A stretch of 64,000 bases of DNA, taken from positions 148,255,363-148,319,362 of the forward strand of contig CM030358.1 of the NCBI GenBank assembly GCA_017893485.1, given 5' to 3'. Of the stretch, positions 43,682-55,749 are shown in pieces. The first letter of the stretch is position 1; each line of letters opens with the position of its first letter. The notes beneath the pieces are model-generated. The model searched no databases and was not told where the DNA came from. It was given only the letters and a program-made list of their open reading frames with translations. Origin of the DNA: Hemerocallis citrina (taxonomy: Eukaryota; Streptophyta; Magnoliopsida; Asparagales; Asphodelaceae). The position numbers and the translations under genes were made by a program.

Positions 43682-46600
43682 ATGGAGGCCCTATTCTGGA
43701 ATGTTAGAGGCCTTGGTGGGCGGGATAAACAAGAAATGGTTAAGAAAGTCGTAGCCAGATCTAAGGCTAACATCGTGGGTCTCCAAGAGACCAAACTGTC
43801 TCACATGTCTAGACTTAGGAGAGTGGGGGGTAGTCGAATCTCCGAATGGAGGATGTTACCATCAGTTGGGGTGGCTGGGGGCATCGCTCTAGGGTTTAAC
43901 CCCAACATCTTCTGCTGTCTTGACGAACTACACGGGCAATTTTCTTTATCGGTATTGCTGCAACGAAAGTCCGACCGGTGGGTTCAATCGATCATGGTGG
44001 TGTACGGGCCACACACGTCCGCCGCTAGAACGGCTTTCTGGACGGAACTTCGAGCTATCCAAGCACACTGGCCACACCCTTGGGTGGTGGGGGAAGATTT
44101 TAACATCACAAGATTTGCCTCAAAACACAGAGGCAAAGGTTCCAGTGATCTAGACAGAGAAGCATTTAATGAGGTCATCACAGACCTGGAACTGGTTGAC
44201 ATCCCCATCTCGGATAGGCTCGTCACCTGGTCAAACATGCAGGCGATGCCCATTCTAGCGAAGTTAGATAGGATCTTGGTCTCCACGGATTGGGAGACCA
44301 AATTTCCCCTATCATCAGCTAAATCACTCCTTAAACCAACCTCGGATCATATGTCCATTTTCTTATCTTCGGGGGAGGACCAACCCAGAAAGCCATCAAA
44401 ATTCCGGTTTGAGAAGGCTTGGTTAGAAATCCAAGGTTCCTACCATATGGTCAATGAGAGTTGGTCTCGCCCGACCAAGGGCACTGAGGCGTTTGCTATA
44501 TGGTGTGAAAAAATTAGCAGGCTCAGGGGCAAGCTGAGGAAGTGAAACCGGACCAGAGTTGCACTAATATGGAGAGCAAAGGAGTCCCTTCTTGAAGGAA
44601 TTGAGGAACTTGAGAAGGCGAAAGAGGCTAGGGATCTTCTATAGGAAGAACGGAATCGATTTCTCCAACTCAGATAGGAAATTGACCAGCTCCACAGGAT
44701 GGAGAAAATCAGATGGAAACAACGATCGAGAATTACGTGGCTCAAAGAGGGAGACGCGAATACAACATTTTTTCACCGAGTTGCCAGTGCCCGACGTAGA
44801 ACTAACCTCATCCACTCAATCAACTCAGAGTCTGTATTAATACAAGGCGAGGATGCTATTAAGCTGGCTTTCCAATCCCACTACAAGCGCCTCTTTGGAC
44901 ACAAAGCGGACTTCAGAACCCCTCTCCAACATGACTTCTGGCAAGACCGAGCAGGCACTTCAGGCCCTGGATTGCAATCCATCGAAGCACTCTTCACCGA
45001 AAAGGAGGTTTGGAAGGCAGTCGAACAACTAGGTAAGGATAAGGCCCCAGGTCCAGATGGCTTTTCGATCTTGTTTTATCAGATATTCTGGGAGGAAATA
45101 AAAGGTGACCTGCTGAAGCTGTTCGAAGACTTCTATGAGCATAAACTCAAATTGGGGAGATTCAACTACGCGGAGGTGGTACTGATCCCCAAGCAAGAAG
45201 AATCACGACGTGTCGGTGATTTCCACCCCATAAGCCTCCTTAACTGTTCGGTTAAGATCATTACCAAAACTCTCGCTAACAGACTGGGGAAGGTAATGGA
45301 AGACCTGATTAGTCAGGACCATACGGGCTTCATTAAGGGTAGATGTATTCAGGACAGTATCGCTACAGCTGAAGAGACTATCCATCAGTGCCACGCTTCC
45401 AACGCTAAGAGCTACCTCCTGAAGTTAGATTTTGAGAAAGCCTATAATTTCATAGAATGGGATTGTTTACTTGAAGCACTTGCTAGACGGGGGTTCGGGG
45501 ACAGATAGATCAGATGGATCCACACGTGTCTTACCACTAGCAAAATGACTATTTTGGTCAATGGGACTGCAGGTCACCCATTCTCCTGTAAACGGGGGCT
45601 CAGACAAGGAGATCCGCTATCACCCTTCCTCTTTACCATCGTGGCAGACATGCTAAGATCCATGATGACCAAGTGTAGTAGAGCAGGCTAGATTGTACCA
45701 GTGGCTAAAGGGGTACATCGTCAAGGTTGCTCTATACTACAATACGCAGACGACACCCTCCTATTCGGCAATGGAAACCCATGGGAAACTACTGTCTTCA
45801 AAGGAATTCTATATTGCTTTGAAGCTTGGTTGGGACTCAGAGTTAATTTCCATAAAAGTGCTCTAATTCCCATTGCTTTGACTCCAAAAGAGATGCTGGA
45901 TCATGCCACAATCCTCAATTGCTCCGTCGAGAGGTTCCCCATTCAGTACCTTGGATTGCCGCTAAGACCCGGAAAACTCAAAAAGGCGGACTGGCTACCA
46001 ATCATTGATAGTGTCGAGAAACGGCTTGCAGGATGGAAAGGGAAAGCCCTCTCCTTGGGAGGGAGAGTCACACTCATTAATGCAGTCTTCTTAAACCTTC
46101 CTTCCTATTATCTCTCTTTCTTCGAGATGCCACGATGGGTAATACAAAGAATTGACCGGACTAGGAAGCGTTTCTTATGGAAAGGGGCAGACCCAGGCCG
46201 AGGAGGATATCATCTCATTAGATGGGAGAAGGCATGTATGAAAAAGATTCATGGAGGCCTGGGTATAATTGATCTTCGAGACATGAATCTGGCGGTGGTG
46301 GAAAGTTTTCCACCATAATGGAGAAGGGTGGCAGCAGTTTGTTCAGGGATACATGCATGGGAATGGAACTAGAAATCTAGGCTTCAGGATAGGCCCTAGA
46401 GTATCCTGCTTCTGAAAAGGTATCACCAAGGCATACGAACCCTTCAACAGTTGAGTTAAATCAGCCATAGGTAACGGCATACTTACAAGATTTTGGTGGG
46501 ATAAGTGGTGTGCTGATCACACACTCAGGTCCATGTTCCCCGACTTATACGAACAAGCGACACAACCACACTGCACGGTGGCAGCAACATGGAAAAGAGG

Positions 46601-47229
46601 CGCATGGAATCCAGCTTTCAAACAACCGCTTGATGTAGGCTCCCAGCGTAGACTGATGGAACTTCAGACCTTCATCACCAATGCTGGAATTGACTGTTCT
46701 CAGGGGCCCGATAAGAAAACCTGGTGTTTGGAGAAGAACGGCAAATTCACGGTTCGATCGATGTACAATCGCATCCATTTTAGGCGATGCTCACCAAAGT
46801 AGTCGGCCATTGTCTAGAAAACGAAAGTACCTCTAAAAACCAAAGTTTTCCTATGGTTGGTGCTAAATGATGCGATCCTGACTAGAGAAAACCTAGCTAA
46901 GTGCCAACCAAATGTGGATTCCCAATGGGTTTTGCCAAGCCACCATGGAGACTAGAGATCATCTTTTCCTTTCCTATCCTAGGAGCAAAGCGGTTATCGT
47001 AGAGGTTCTTCGCGCACTAGGGACATCTCAATACCCTAATACGTACGAAGACCTATGGGTAGGAACCAAGTTCGCGACGGAGAGAGATGCTATGAGAAAG
47101 GCGTGGTATATCGCGATTGCCGCAATGACCTGGGTTCTCTGGATAGACAGAAATAATCTATACTTTCGTGGAACTTGTAATAGTATTTCTGGCAATCTGA
47201 ATCATATAATGCATCTAATTTCATTTTGA
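43682..47229 (+). pseudogene. LINE ORF2 (endonuclease, reverse transcriptase, zinc finger)
   Basis: Starts MEALFWNVRGLGG. The APE-type endonuclease is complete in motif: NVRGLG, LQETKLSH, VYGPHTS, GEDFNITRF, SDRLVTWSN, KLDRILVS and SDHMSI. A stop ends it at 44543. The reverse transcriptase runs from about 44699 with KDKAPGPDGFS, DFHPISLLNC, the FEKAY motif, RQGDPLSPFLF and the catalytic QYADDTLLFGN at about 45740. It continues to GGRVTLINAVFLNLPSYYLS. The zf-RVT part (46900-46990) is split by a frame change. Stops lie at about 44543, 44643, 45509, 45693 and 46316, so the enzyme is dead although its active sites are kept. Confidence 0.92.
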
Positions 47230-47599
47230 GCTAATGTGGAAGCAGTAGGTCCCAGGGGCAGGATTGTGACTGTATTCCAGGTTAAGAGTTTGATGATGAG
47301 GAGATTGAGATTGGCCCGACGATTGACTGAGAGCCAGCACGGGCTATGATGGACAGTGATACCCACCACCCCAGGGTTTGTTGGGGGGATTGATGTTTTA
47401 AGTTGTGGCTACCTTATGGTCTGTCTTTTGTCCCACCCCCCATGTTCGGGGTGGAGTATGTTTTTATGTTTTATTTCTAGGATTTTGTTGTAAGCTCAGT
47501 ACCCTGAGTTTTGTTTTATTAATCACTTATTAATGATACAGGGTGTCCAGACTCTACATTTTCTTAAAAAAAAAAAAAAAAAACCCCAACAATATGAGT

Positions 47600-48380
47600 A
47601 GTCATGTGGGTGGAAATAGACCAATGACATGTGACATGATTAAAGTGACAGTTCGTTGACCTTGAAGGTTATTTGATAAAATTTAGAGGTCGGATCTTAG
47701 TAATCCATTCTTTGTGGGGAGGCAATTAAGTTCTTTAGTGCATTGATCATGTTTTTGTAAGTTTTGTTGGACTTCGGCTAATTTGGACTTAAAATTCTTT
47801 TGAGGAAGTTTAGATTATTGTTTATACTCTTTGGCATAAGAGTACAGTGTTCAATTGTGGCATTATCATTTAGCATGAGTTCATTCGGGCATTCCAGTAT
47901 TAGTCATTCCTTGAAAAAAAAATGCAAGTATTTTGGTTGTAATGAAATATAGTTGTCATAAAGTTGTTATTCTTGTCAGTTATGAGATAACGCGACTTGG
48001 CCTCTTTATTGGCATCGATCATGGTAGTTTCATTGGGTCTAGCTGTTATCACTATTGTCCTGAATAACTAGCAACATTGTTTATTTTTATTCCGAGTATT
48101 TTGTTGCCACTATATGCTTTAATTTATGTCTATGTTTAACTACAAACTGAGTTGTGTAGCTCACCAAAATTTTCCTTAGCATGTGTTGCAATACATAGAA
48201 CAATGATGATCGAGAACCCTAAAAGAGGACAAATGGAGCAAGGAGTATCGATTTTTTCAAGTTGTTGGCAAGGGTTAAAAGTAAACAAGGAAAAGAATTA
48301 GAAATTTTATTTGATGTTTCGCTAAACTTTGGCATATGATTTGATATGACTATTGTTGCGACTTTTTTCTGGTGTGGGAG
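47600..48380. other. Unclassified AT-rich DNA
   Basis: About 780 bp between the LINE and the hAT element. It continues the sequence left of 40050, since the LINE inserted within it. No coding motif, terminal repeat or RNA gene was seen. Confidence 0.4.
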
Positions 48381-49331
48381 TAGGGTTGGCAATCGGGTTG
48401 GGTCAACCCCCAACCCGCCCGCATTTGACCCAAATCGGTTTGACCCGGTCTGGGTTCGGGTCAAACCCGCTCAGATATCCGGGTTGGATTGGGTCGAACC
48501 GGGTTGAAAATTAGAGTAACAAACCAGCCCAACCCGGCCTGTTTAACCTGTAACACATCGAAACCTAACCTGAACCCGACCCGCAACTCACTGGGTTGCT
48601 AACGGTCTACTAGGCGGGCCAACCCGCTGAGTTGAACGGTCCACCCGGACGGATCAAATGGGCATCCCGACCGGGCCGCCCGTTGCTGCTGCTGCTAGTA
48701 GCCTTTTTTGTGGGATTTTTGTTAGGTTTTTTCCCTATAAACCCCCCATAAATTCACTCATTTTCTTCAAAAATTCACTATACTCTCCATCTATCAACTC
48801 TCTTACACTCTCAACTCTCTACTACTACTACGACTACTACACTCAATCTAGTTCAACAAAGAAGCAACAAAGAAGCAACAAAGAAGTGAAGAAGTTCAAT
48901 CGTGATCAAATTCGTGTCGAAGCTACTACGTTTACTACTAACTCTCTCTACCACTCAAATTCTTGTCAAATCTCAATCTCTCTACATAGTGAACTAACTT
49001 AATCTCTCTCTACTATATAGTTGATTAAGTGAAGAAGCTCAATAGCTTGAATTCTCGTTGTCTACTCAACTCTCTTTATTAATTTCAACTTTCTCAACTT
49101 TACATTCCTGAAGTACAGTATCAAAATTTCCCAACTCACTTAACTCTTTATTAATTGTCAACGCTTTAATTTTTTTTAGTAAACTTGTTTATTGTTTTTT
49201 CGCTACTCTCTCAACCCTCCCATAGTTTTTTAGATTTTATTTTCATATACACTACTACTACCTTCCATCGCTCAACCCTCATATAATGTTTTTTGTTTTT
49301 TTACATACACTACTACTACACTACATTTATC

Positions 49332-51477
49332 ATGTCACGATTACAAGGTAGCGGCCGTAGCTAAAGTGGACAAGAATCCACTAGTTTATCTCGTCGGCCT
49401 TCAATAATTCCACAATTAGAGACCGAATATAATCCTAACCTTAATATAGATTATGAAAATGTTCTTCAACATGAATATATTCTTGACACACAACATGATG
49501 AATTTCTAGCTAGAGACACACAAATACATGACACTGAACCCACACAACCCATTTTGAGTAGAAAACATAGAGGCCAAACTAGTGAAGTCCACAAATTTTA
49601 GGACTTTATCTCAAACGAGGACAATCCGGGCTTAGGACATAAGGTGTGTAAAACATCTAACGAAAGTTACAAATGGAAGAAGGGTGAGGGAACGAGTACA
49701 ATTAGTAGACACATTACAAATATACACCCCGAACTAGTAGAAGACCAACTATCCCAAAAAAGATAAAGCATAGGACCGCGCAACTAGATAGCCATAGTTA
49801 TGATCCCAAAATAGTTCGTCAAAAAATGGCCAAACTAGTTATTAAGGAAGAGTTACCTTTTTCCTATTCCAAAAGTAGGAACCTAGAGGCCTTTAACCAA
49901 AAAGCATTAAATCCACATTTCAAAAGAATTTCTAGAAACACACTTAAGGCCGATTATTTTAAACTTTATTCCGAAATCAGAGACGGTTTAATTGCACTTT
50001 TGTATTCTTTAACTTGTAGAGTATCGTTAACGGATGATGGCTGGAAAGGTTGTAACGATATTTCGATGATTGGCATAACTTGTCATTAGATCGATAGTGA
50101 TTGGCTCATTTAAAAGAGAATCATATCACTTGCCGCTTTGCCATACCCCCATGGTGGTACGGTTATCGCAACACATATTTTAGAAGTTTGTGATTGATTT
50201 AATATTGATGATAATTTTTTTTGATTAGTTTTGATAATACATCCAATAACACTAGTTCAATTACTACATTACAACAACATTTAGCTCCTTCATGTCTTGA
50301 AAATTTTCATATTAGATGTGCATATCATATTATTAACTTATGTGTACAATATGCATTGAAAGTAGTCGATCCATACGTTAATGCAATTAGAAATTGTGTA
50401 CATTCCATCATTTTGAGTGGTACTATTCTTTAACAATTTAAACAATGGTGTAATATTAAGAGAGTACATTTTAGAAAATTTCATAAAGATGTTAAACACC
50501 GTTGAAATTCTACTTTTGACTTATTGAATGTTGTTACAATATACAAAGCGGTTATAAATAATTTTTTTATTGAAAAAAATATGGAAGATTTTCAAATGAA
50601 TCCCACTACTTGGCATTTGGCCAAAAATTTGTTAAATTTTTTAGAACCTTTTAAGATAGCAACTTTGAAAATTTCAAAATCATATGATTCCACTTCTAAT
50701 AGTATTTTTATTTTAAATAATTACTATAATGCAAGCTTTTCAAGGTATGATTTCAGATCCTTATATTGGCCATATTTTTATTCTCGCTTATGCTAAAATT
50801 TTAAAATATTTTAATCCTTCTCCTATGTTGTATTGTATTGCTTATGTATTGGATCATCGTATCAAATTAGTCGGTCCGAAGAGTTTGATTGAAATATTTT
50901 TACTTATACTTGAAGAAGACTCAATATGAATGTAATGATTATTTAGCTAGATTTGAGTTGACATTGAATAATTTGTACTTATGATAGAACTTATACATCT
51001 AGTGAGTGGTACAACATGACAAACTAGTATATCAACTTTTTCTTCTTCTTGTAGAGGTAAGGGTAAGAGTACATTAGAAGATGGCACTGCAAATTTACTT
51101 GCTCGTATTTAATCTAAAAAACCTAGGACTAATGCACCTAATGAATTAAACTTGTATAATTCACAAGATAGTGAGAGTTCTAGTGCTAGGATTGAAGTGT
51201 TACAATGGTAAAAAAAATGAAACTCTATTTCCAATTCTTTTGACATATGGATAGAGATCAACTAACCCCTCATGTGTCTACAGTTGCATCAGAAAATACT
51301 TTTTCTTCAAGTGGCAGGGTCTTAACCGATTATAGGAATCGCTTGAAGCCAGATTCATTGAAGATGCTCGTGTGCACCGAAGATTGGATGAAACCTGAAG
51401 ACAGGGCTCAAGGAAAAGCAGTTGACACCTCAACAAGTGGAAGAAACTCACCTGAAGATCATGCCGAAGCTGAGTAG
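49332..51477 (+). pseudogene. hAT transposase
   Basis: Parts in order: a BED-type zinc finger remnant (about 49590-49740: VHKF, KVCKTSNESYKWKKGEG, SRHITNIHP) with a damaged first Cys; LVIKEELPFSYSKSRNLEAF (49836); CRVSLTDDGWKG; ISFDNTSNNTSSI with the helical-domain motif FHIRCAYHIINLCVQ (50310); PTTWHLAKNLLNFLEPFK; and the C-terminal hATC dimerisation region STVASENTFSSSGRVLTDYR (51276) ending LVCTEDWM. Several stops and shifts separate the pieces. The recognisable hATC end makes the family call firm. Confidence 0.9.
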
Positions 51478-51804
51478 AGAATTTATGGCGATGAGATCCT
51501 TAGTTTAGGTTAAGTAGAGGTGCACGACAGTAGCTCAATGCCCTCTCTTCAGTCTAATTCTAGGATATCTCGAACTCTAGATTATCTCCTTAAACATGTA
51601 ATTTAATAAATTTGTATGATTTTTTCGTTTTTATAACATTTATTTGTATGTAATTTGATTCTTGTAAAAACTCTTTCCAAGTTGAAATGAATCATATATA
51701 TAATTTTGTTTCAGTCTTATTCATGTTCTACATTTATCTCTTTTTTTGGAGTAAAAAAACAAAAAATAAAAAAAAACAAAAAATAAAAGAAACCAGGCCA
51801 ACCC

Positions 51805-54800
51805 TGTAGCACCCCGAATTTCCAATAAATAAATTCAGAAATATGTGGCACAATTTCCAGCATCTACCTCAATGTAATAGTAAACATAGCCAAACACAAA
51901 AAAAATTCAACTTTTATTACATCAATTCTTTACATAGCACAGCAGAAATTAAACACATTGAATTACAATTTTTTTCTTTTACAACACATTCTTTTACAAT
52001 TTACATAATCCATATTATCATTCTACTATATGCATCCAAATCCTAAGCTAATGGTACATACCTGAACAACATGAGTCTAGAGATAACCCTAACCTCCAAA
52101 ACTACGGGGTTAACCATAACGGTGTGAGTGACATCAAAAGAAATACAATATAAATGAAACATAAAGAATAAATTCATAATCAACACATTTCCATAGTAGT
52201 AACGAACAGAAAATGAAATAACGATAAATTGAGCGTAAAAACATCAAGTGAAACTAAGCTAAGTGTCAAGTGTAGGAAAATAGAAAATATCATGCATAAT
52301 ACAAGTCAAGAAAATACAAATGCAGTATGATGACTCTCTAATGCATACTTGTCGAATTCTATGCATTCCATACTACATAGGCCCGGTGCAAGCCCTTATC
52401 GTTCTCCACTTTATAGGGTTAAATCCCTCGTTATGCAACTAATCCTACTACGGTGATAGAAAGAAGATCTAGAATACTCCACTAATAGGCCTGACAACCT
52501 TCGACACGCAAGCATCATATAAGCATAGCTCTAAAATCGGAGAATCACCTCCCTACCGTGTACCCCACGAATAGGCCTGCCGGCCCTCTACGTGCAGATA
52601 CACAATACATCCCGTGAATAGGCCCGTCGACTCTCAACACGCGAATGCACTGTATGTTCCGTGAATAGGCCTGCCGACCCTTGACACGCGAACATGCCAA
52701 CTGTCCTCTAGGGACACAACAACACAGTCCTGGAATACATTCGTTGGACTAACAACAGAGCCCATACTTACGCTTCCCAAGTTCTATCACATCGTCTCTA
52801 GTGCATGTCCTTAGGTGGATTATTATTAATTAAAACACAATTTTTCCTATTTAGGCTTGGTGTACCCTGCCGGACTTAATTCTACTAAAACAACCCCCAT
52901 GGTCCCAACTGGCCAATAACCACAAAATTTCATCTGCCGGTTTACAGGAATCCCATTCAACCTATAGAGACTCACAAATTGAAATATCAACACAAAATTT
53001 TCATTAAAACTCTTAGTTCCATCACCAATTGATTCATATTAAGAAAAACTCCTTTAATCAAACAAATCCAAATTTATCCAAATACCCACAAATTTTCAGA
53101 GGTAAAATTTGAGATTAATTCTCTTAAACAACTGAGTTTCGTATTTTTGAAGCCATAGAAAAATCACAAAACATCAATCCTTCGAAATCCAGAAATAATT
53201 CGTTTTCTAAAGCCATAGAAATACCAAATCAAATTCCATTATAAATCAAAATATAACTCTTTGTAAAATACAGTAATCTGTAGCAAAAACTTAATCTAAA
53301 ACAGTAGATCAATAATCCATAAGCTTGAAGAAATAATCGTTCAAGAAACAACAACAAAACTCAACAAAAGCAATCAGCAGCACAACTGACGGTCGACTGT
53401 CAAGCCAGTTCAAAAAGGCGACTGTCTACTGTCATGCTAAATTTCCAAAACCCAAGAACTAGCAGTCGACCGACATTTCATGTGTAAATTTCGTGCGGTC
53501 GACTGACATGTTCAAAAATGCAGCTTTAATATTCGTGCGGTCGACTGACATATAGTTTATAATCTTTAAAAGCTTGAATTTGTGAAATAAAAATCCTGAG
53601 GTGATCAAATACAACTTGTCTAACATACTGGAGTTCATAAATCAAATCATACTCTCATCAAATTCACAAAAGAGCAATTTTTTTCAACAAACTCTTCAAC
53701 ATCAGAAACTTATGAATATATGTATATATCTATGTGTATATGTTTGTTCATGTATCAGTTGAAACATCAAGAATCAGTGTATACGAGTAATATAATGTTC
53801 CAAATCAAATCTGAGTATCAATATAGATCAAAATTCACTTGAAAACATCATAAAAATTCAAAAGTTCAATTTTGGCCTATACCATCAGACCCGAAAACCA
53901 AAACTCAATCTTCATTGCATAAAAAATCAATCCATGATTCTAAAGGCTTCCCTGGCAATTTATTAAACACACATCCATACCAGTTACATCACTTTGCCCT
54001 TGATTACTTGCATCTACAACATGTTTTAATCAACTTTTCTTCGTCAAAGCATCAACAGATCATGTATGTTAATACCATCAGTAAATAACCTTCTTTATTC
54101 AACTTATATGAATTGTACATCACAAAATCTCAACATACACATTCAAATCAGCAAGAAAATAGCACATCCAAGAATTATATTAAGTTCTTATCATTCTCGA
54201 GTCATCTATACAAAAGTTTTATTCATCAATTGCATAACATTCATAAAAAGTTCCACTTTTAATTATCCATCCATCAATATATTCATCATATCATCATACA
54301 AATCATCTAACATGCATTCTACTAGGCAAATCTTCATATTTAGCATGCATAGAACAACAAGAACTCAAGCATATGTCACTCACCTTATTGAAGAATCAAC
54401 CGAAGATAATAAAGAATAAGAAAAAGCTCATCCTTCGCAAAATCCAAGATCCTCGCTTCGAAACTCCAAGAAATCAATAATAAAGATATACTTTTGTTTT
54501 GTTCAGCAAAAAAGACTGCTACAATAGCCACTATATAGGCCAAAATCTGGGTATTAGGGTTTTTGAGAAGATTTTGCAAAATATTCCTTTAGAATATATC
54601 TTTACATATATAGATCCTTTATACTAGGTTACTAGGTTAACCAATTTAGTTGAGATTAAAATAAAAAGTAACCTCCCAGATCTGGCCGGCACCTATATAA
54701 AATCAGAAAAAATAATTTTGTAACTTTTTGCCTCCAAGTGCCAATTTTGCAAAAAGACTCTTCTTTAACAAATTTACGAAATAAACCAAATCTATTAGAA

Positions 54801-55151
54801 AAAAATTAAAATATTTACCGCTAAGTTGGATAGCCATCATGCTCAGCCCAGAAAACTGAAAATCTGGAGTTTTTACTCCAAGTGGTAATTTTGCACAAAA
54901 GCCCCTCTTTTATATAATATTTGCAAACATGCCGAATAAATATTAGAAAAATTCAGAAAATTCTTAAATAATACCTACTAATAAATATTAGGTTTCTCCA
55001 AAATAATTTCTAACTTTGAGGTTCCAAGAAAAATATTTGCACATGTTTTGCAAAAGATAAATTTCAGAAAATTATTTACTAAATCACCAAAAATCACTTT
55101 AATTCATTTATTAATTTCAAAAACATTTTTTTAAAATTCTAGGGTTTTACA
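51805..55151 (-). mobile_element. Solo LTR, Tekay-like (3.35 kb)
   Basis: Plus-strand ends tgtagcaccccgaatttcc and tagggttttaca, with a perfect 5-bp duplication aaccc (51800-51804 and 55152-55156) in the hAT 3' subterminal repeats. On the minus strand a TATA box (ctatatag, 54538-54531) is followed 148 bp later by aataag|gtgagtg (gt at 54383-54382). Long blocks match the LTR at 59284 in opposite orientation (tggagtttcgaagc, aggatcttggatt), so these two form one subfamily. It contains ggtcgactg repeats near 53390-53550. Confidence 0.92.
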
Positions 55152-55309
55152 AACCCGGCCCGTCCCAGGTCGGTTGGGGTTGAGTTTAGCCCAGACCGGT
55201 TCGGGTTTTGACCCAACCCGACCTGGGCCCGCTCCTTACCCAGGCAAACCCACCAGGTTAAGGCTCGACCCAGCCCGCATGGCCCGAATGCCAACCCTAC
55301 ATGGAAGCA

Positions 55310-55740
55310 ATCAGATAATGAGTTCTTTTTTAGGGAGGAGAGTTACAATTCAGACCATTGATCATATTTGAATTTGATGGTTGAAAACTTCTTGATCTGA
55401 ATCTGAACCGTTGATAGCGTTTGGACCTAGATGGGATGGCTGAAAGATCGCTGACGAACCTGCACTAATTTTGAACATCGTGGCTGGCCTTGGTAAAAGA
55501 CCCTCCGATGCTCAAGTAAGTAAGTCATCAAGAAGATTAGAGTTTTAGTGGAAAAAGATTGATTATCTGTTACTAATTGAGAGAGAGAGAGAGAGAGTAT
55601 TTATAGGCTAGAAAGATAAACTTAAGATAGAATCTTTTGAGTTTAAATTGCAGAATCCCATGGTTAAAGGATAATATTAGTTAATAACCCTATTTAAGAT
55701 AAGGGATTTGATTTTCAGCTTTAATTAGCTGGAAATTCCT
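55310..55740 (-). repeat. Tat-type LTR remnant with promoter
   Basis: On the minus strand a TATA box (ctataaata, 55607-55599) beside a (GA)n run (about 55580-55597) is followed by gacttacttgagcatcggag, which matches the conserved cttgagcgtcggagggt block of Tat LTRs (55525-55501). LTR ends were not located. Confidence 0.65.
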
Positions 55741-55749
55741 CTTTATTGG

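Larger units (their letters stand above)
40064..47585 (+). mobile_element. Full-length L1 LINE (decayed)
   Basis: A 7.5-kb element between perfect target duplications: a short 5' leader, ORF1 (gag-like), a C13 tract, ORF2 (endonuclease and reverse transcriptase) and a poly(A) tail (about 47566-47583). Domains are in normal L1 order. ORF1 and ORF2 carry several stops and shifts, so it is not active. The perfect duplication suggests a fairly recent insertion or lucky preservation. Confidence 0.93.
40050..47599 (+). repeat. 14-bp target-site duplication of the LINE
   Basis: ccaacaatatgagt occurs at 40050-40063 and again at 47586-47599, directly after the poly(A) tail. The match is perfect and marks both edges of the insertion. 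Confidence 0.93.
48381..55299 (+). mobile_element. hAT transposon, decayed, split by a solo LTR
   Basis: Terminal inverted repeats tagggttggcaatcggg (48381) and, inverted, tagggttggcattcggg (55299) match at 16 of 17 bases. Subterminal regions are full of aacccg and gggtt repeats, as in many hAT elements. The 8-bp flanks (tgtgggag and catggaag) agree at 5 of 8, so the target duplication is worn. Without the solo LTR (51805-55151) the element is about 3.57 kb, a usual autonomous size. The transposase is broken. Confidence 0.88.

Noticed and set aside
55174..55371. Open frame in hAT right end
   Set aside because: Composed of the aacccg subterminal repeats (Pro/Gly/Arg-rich translation); not a gene.
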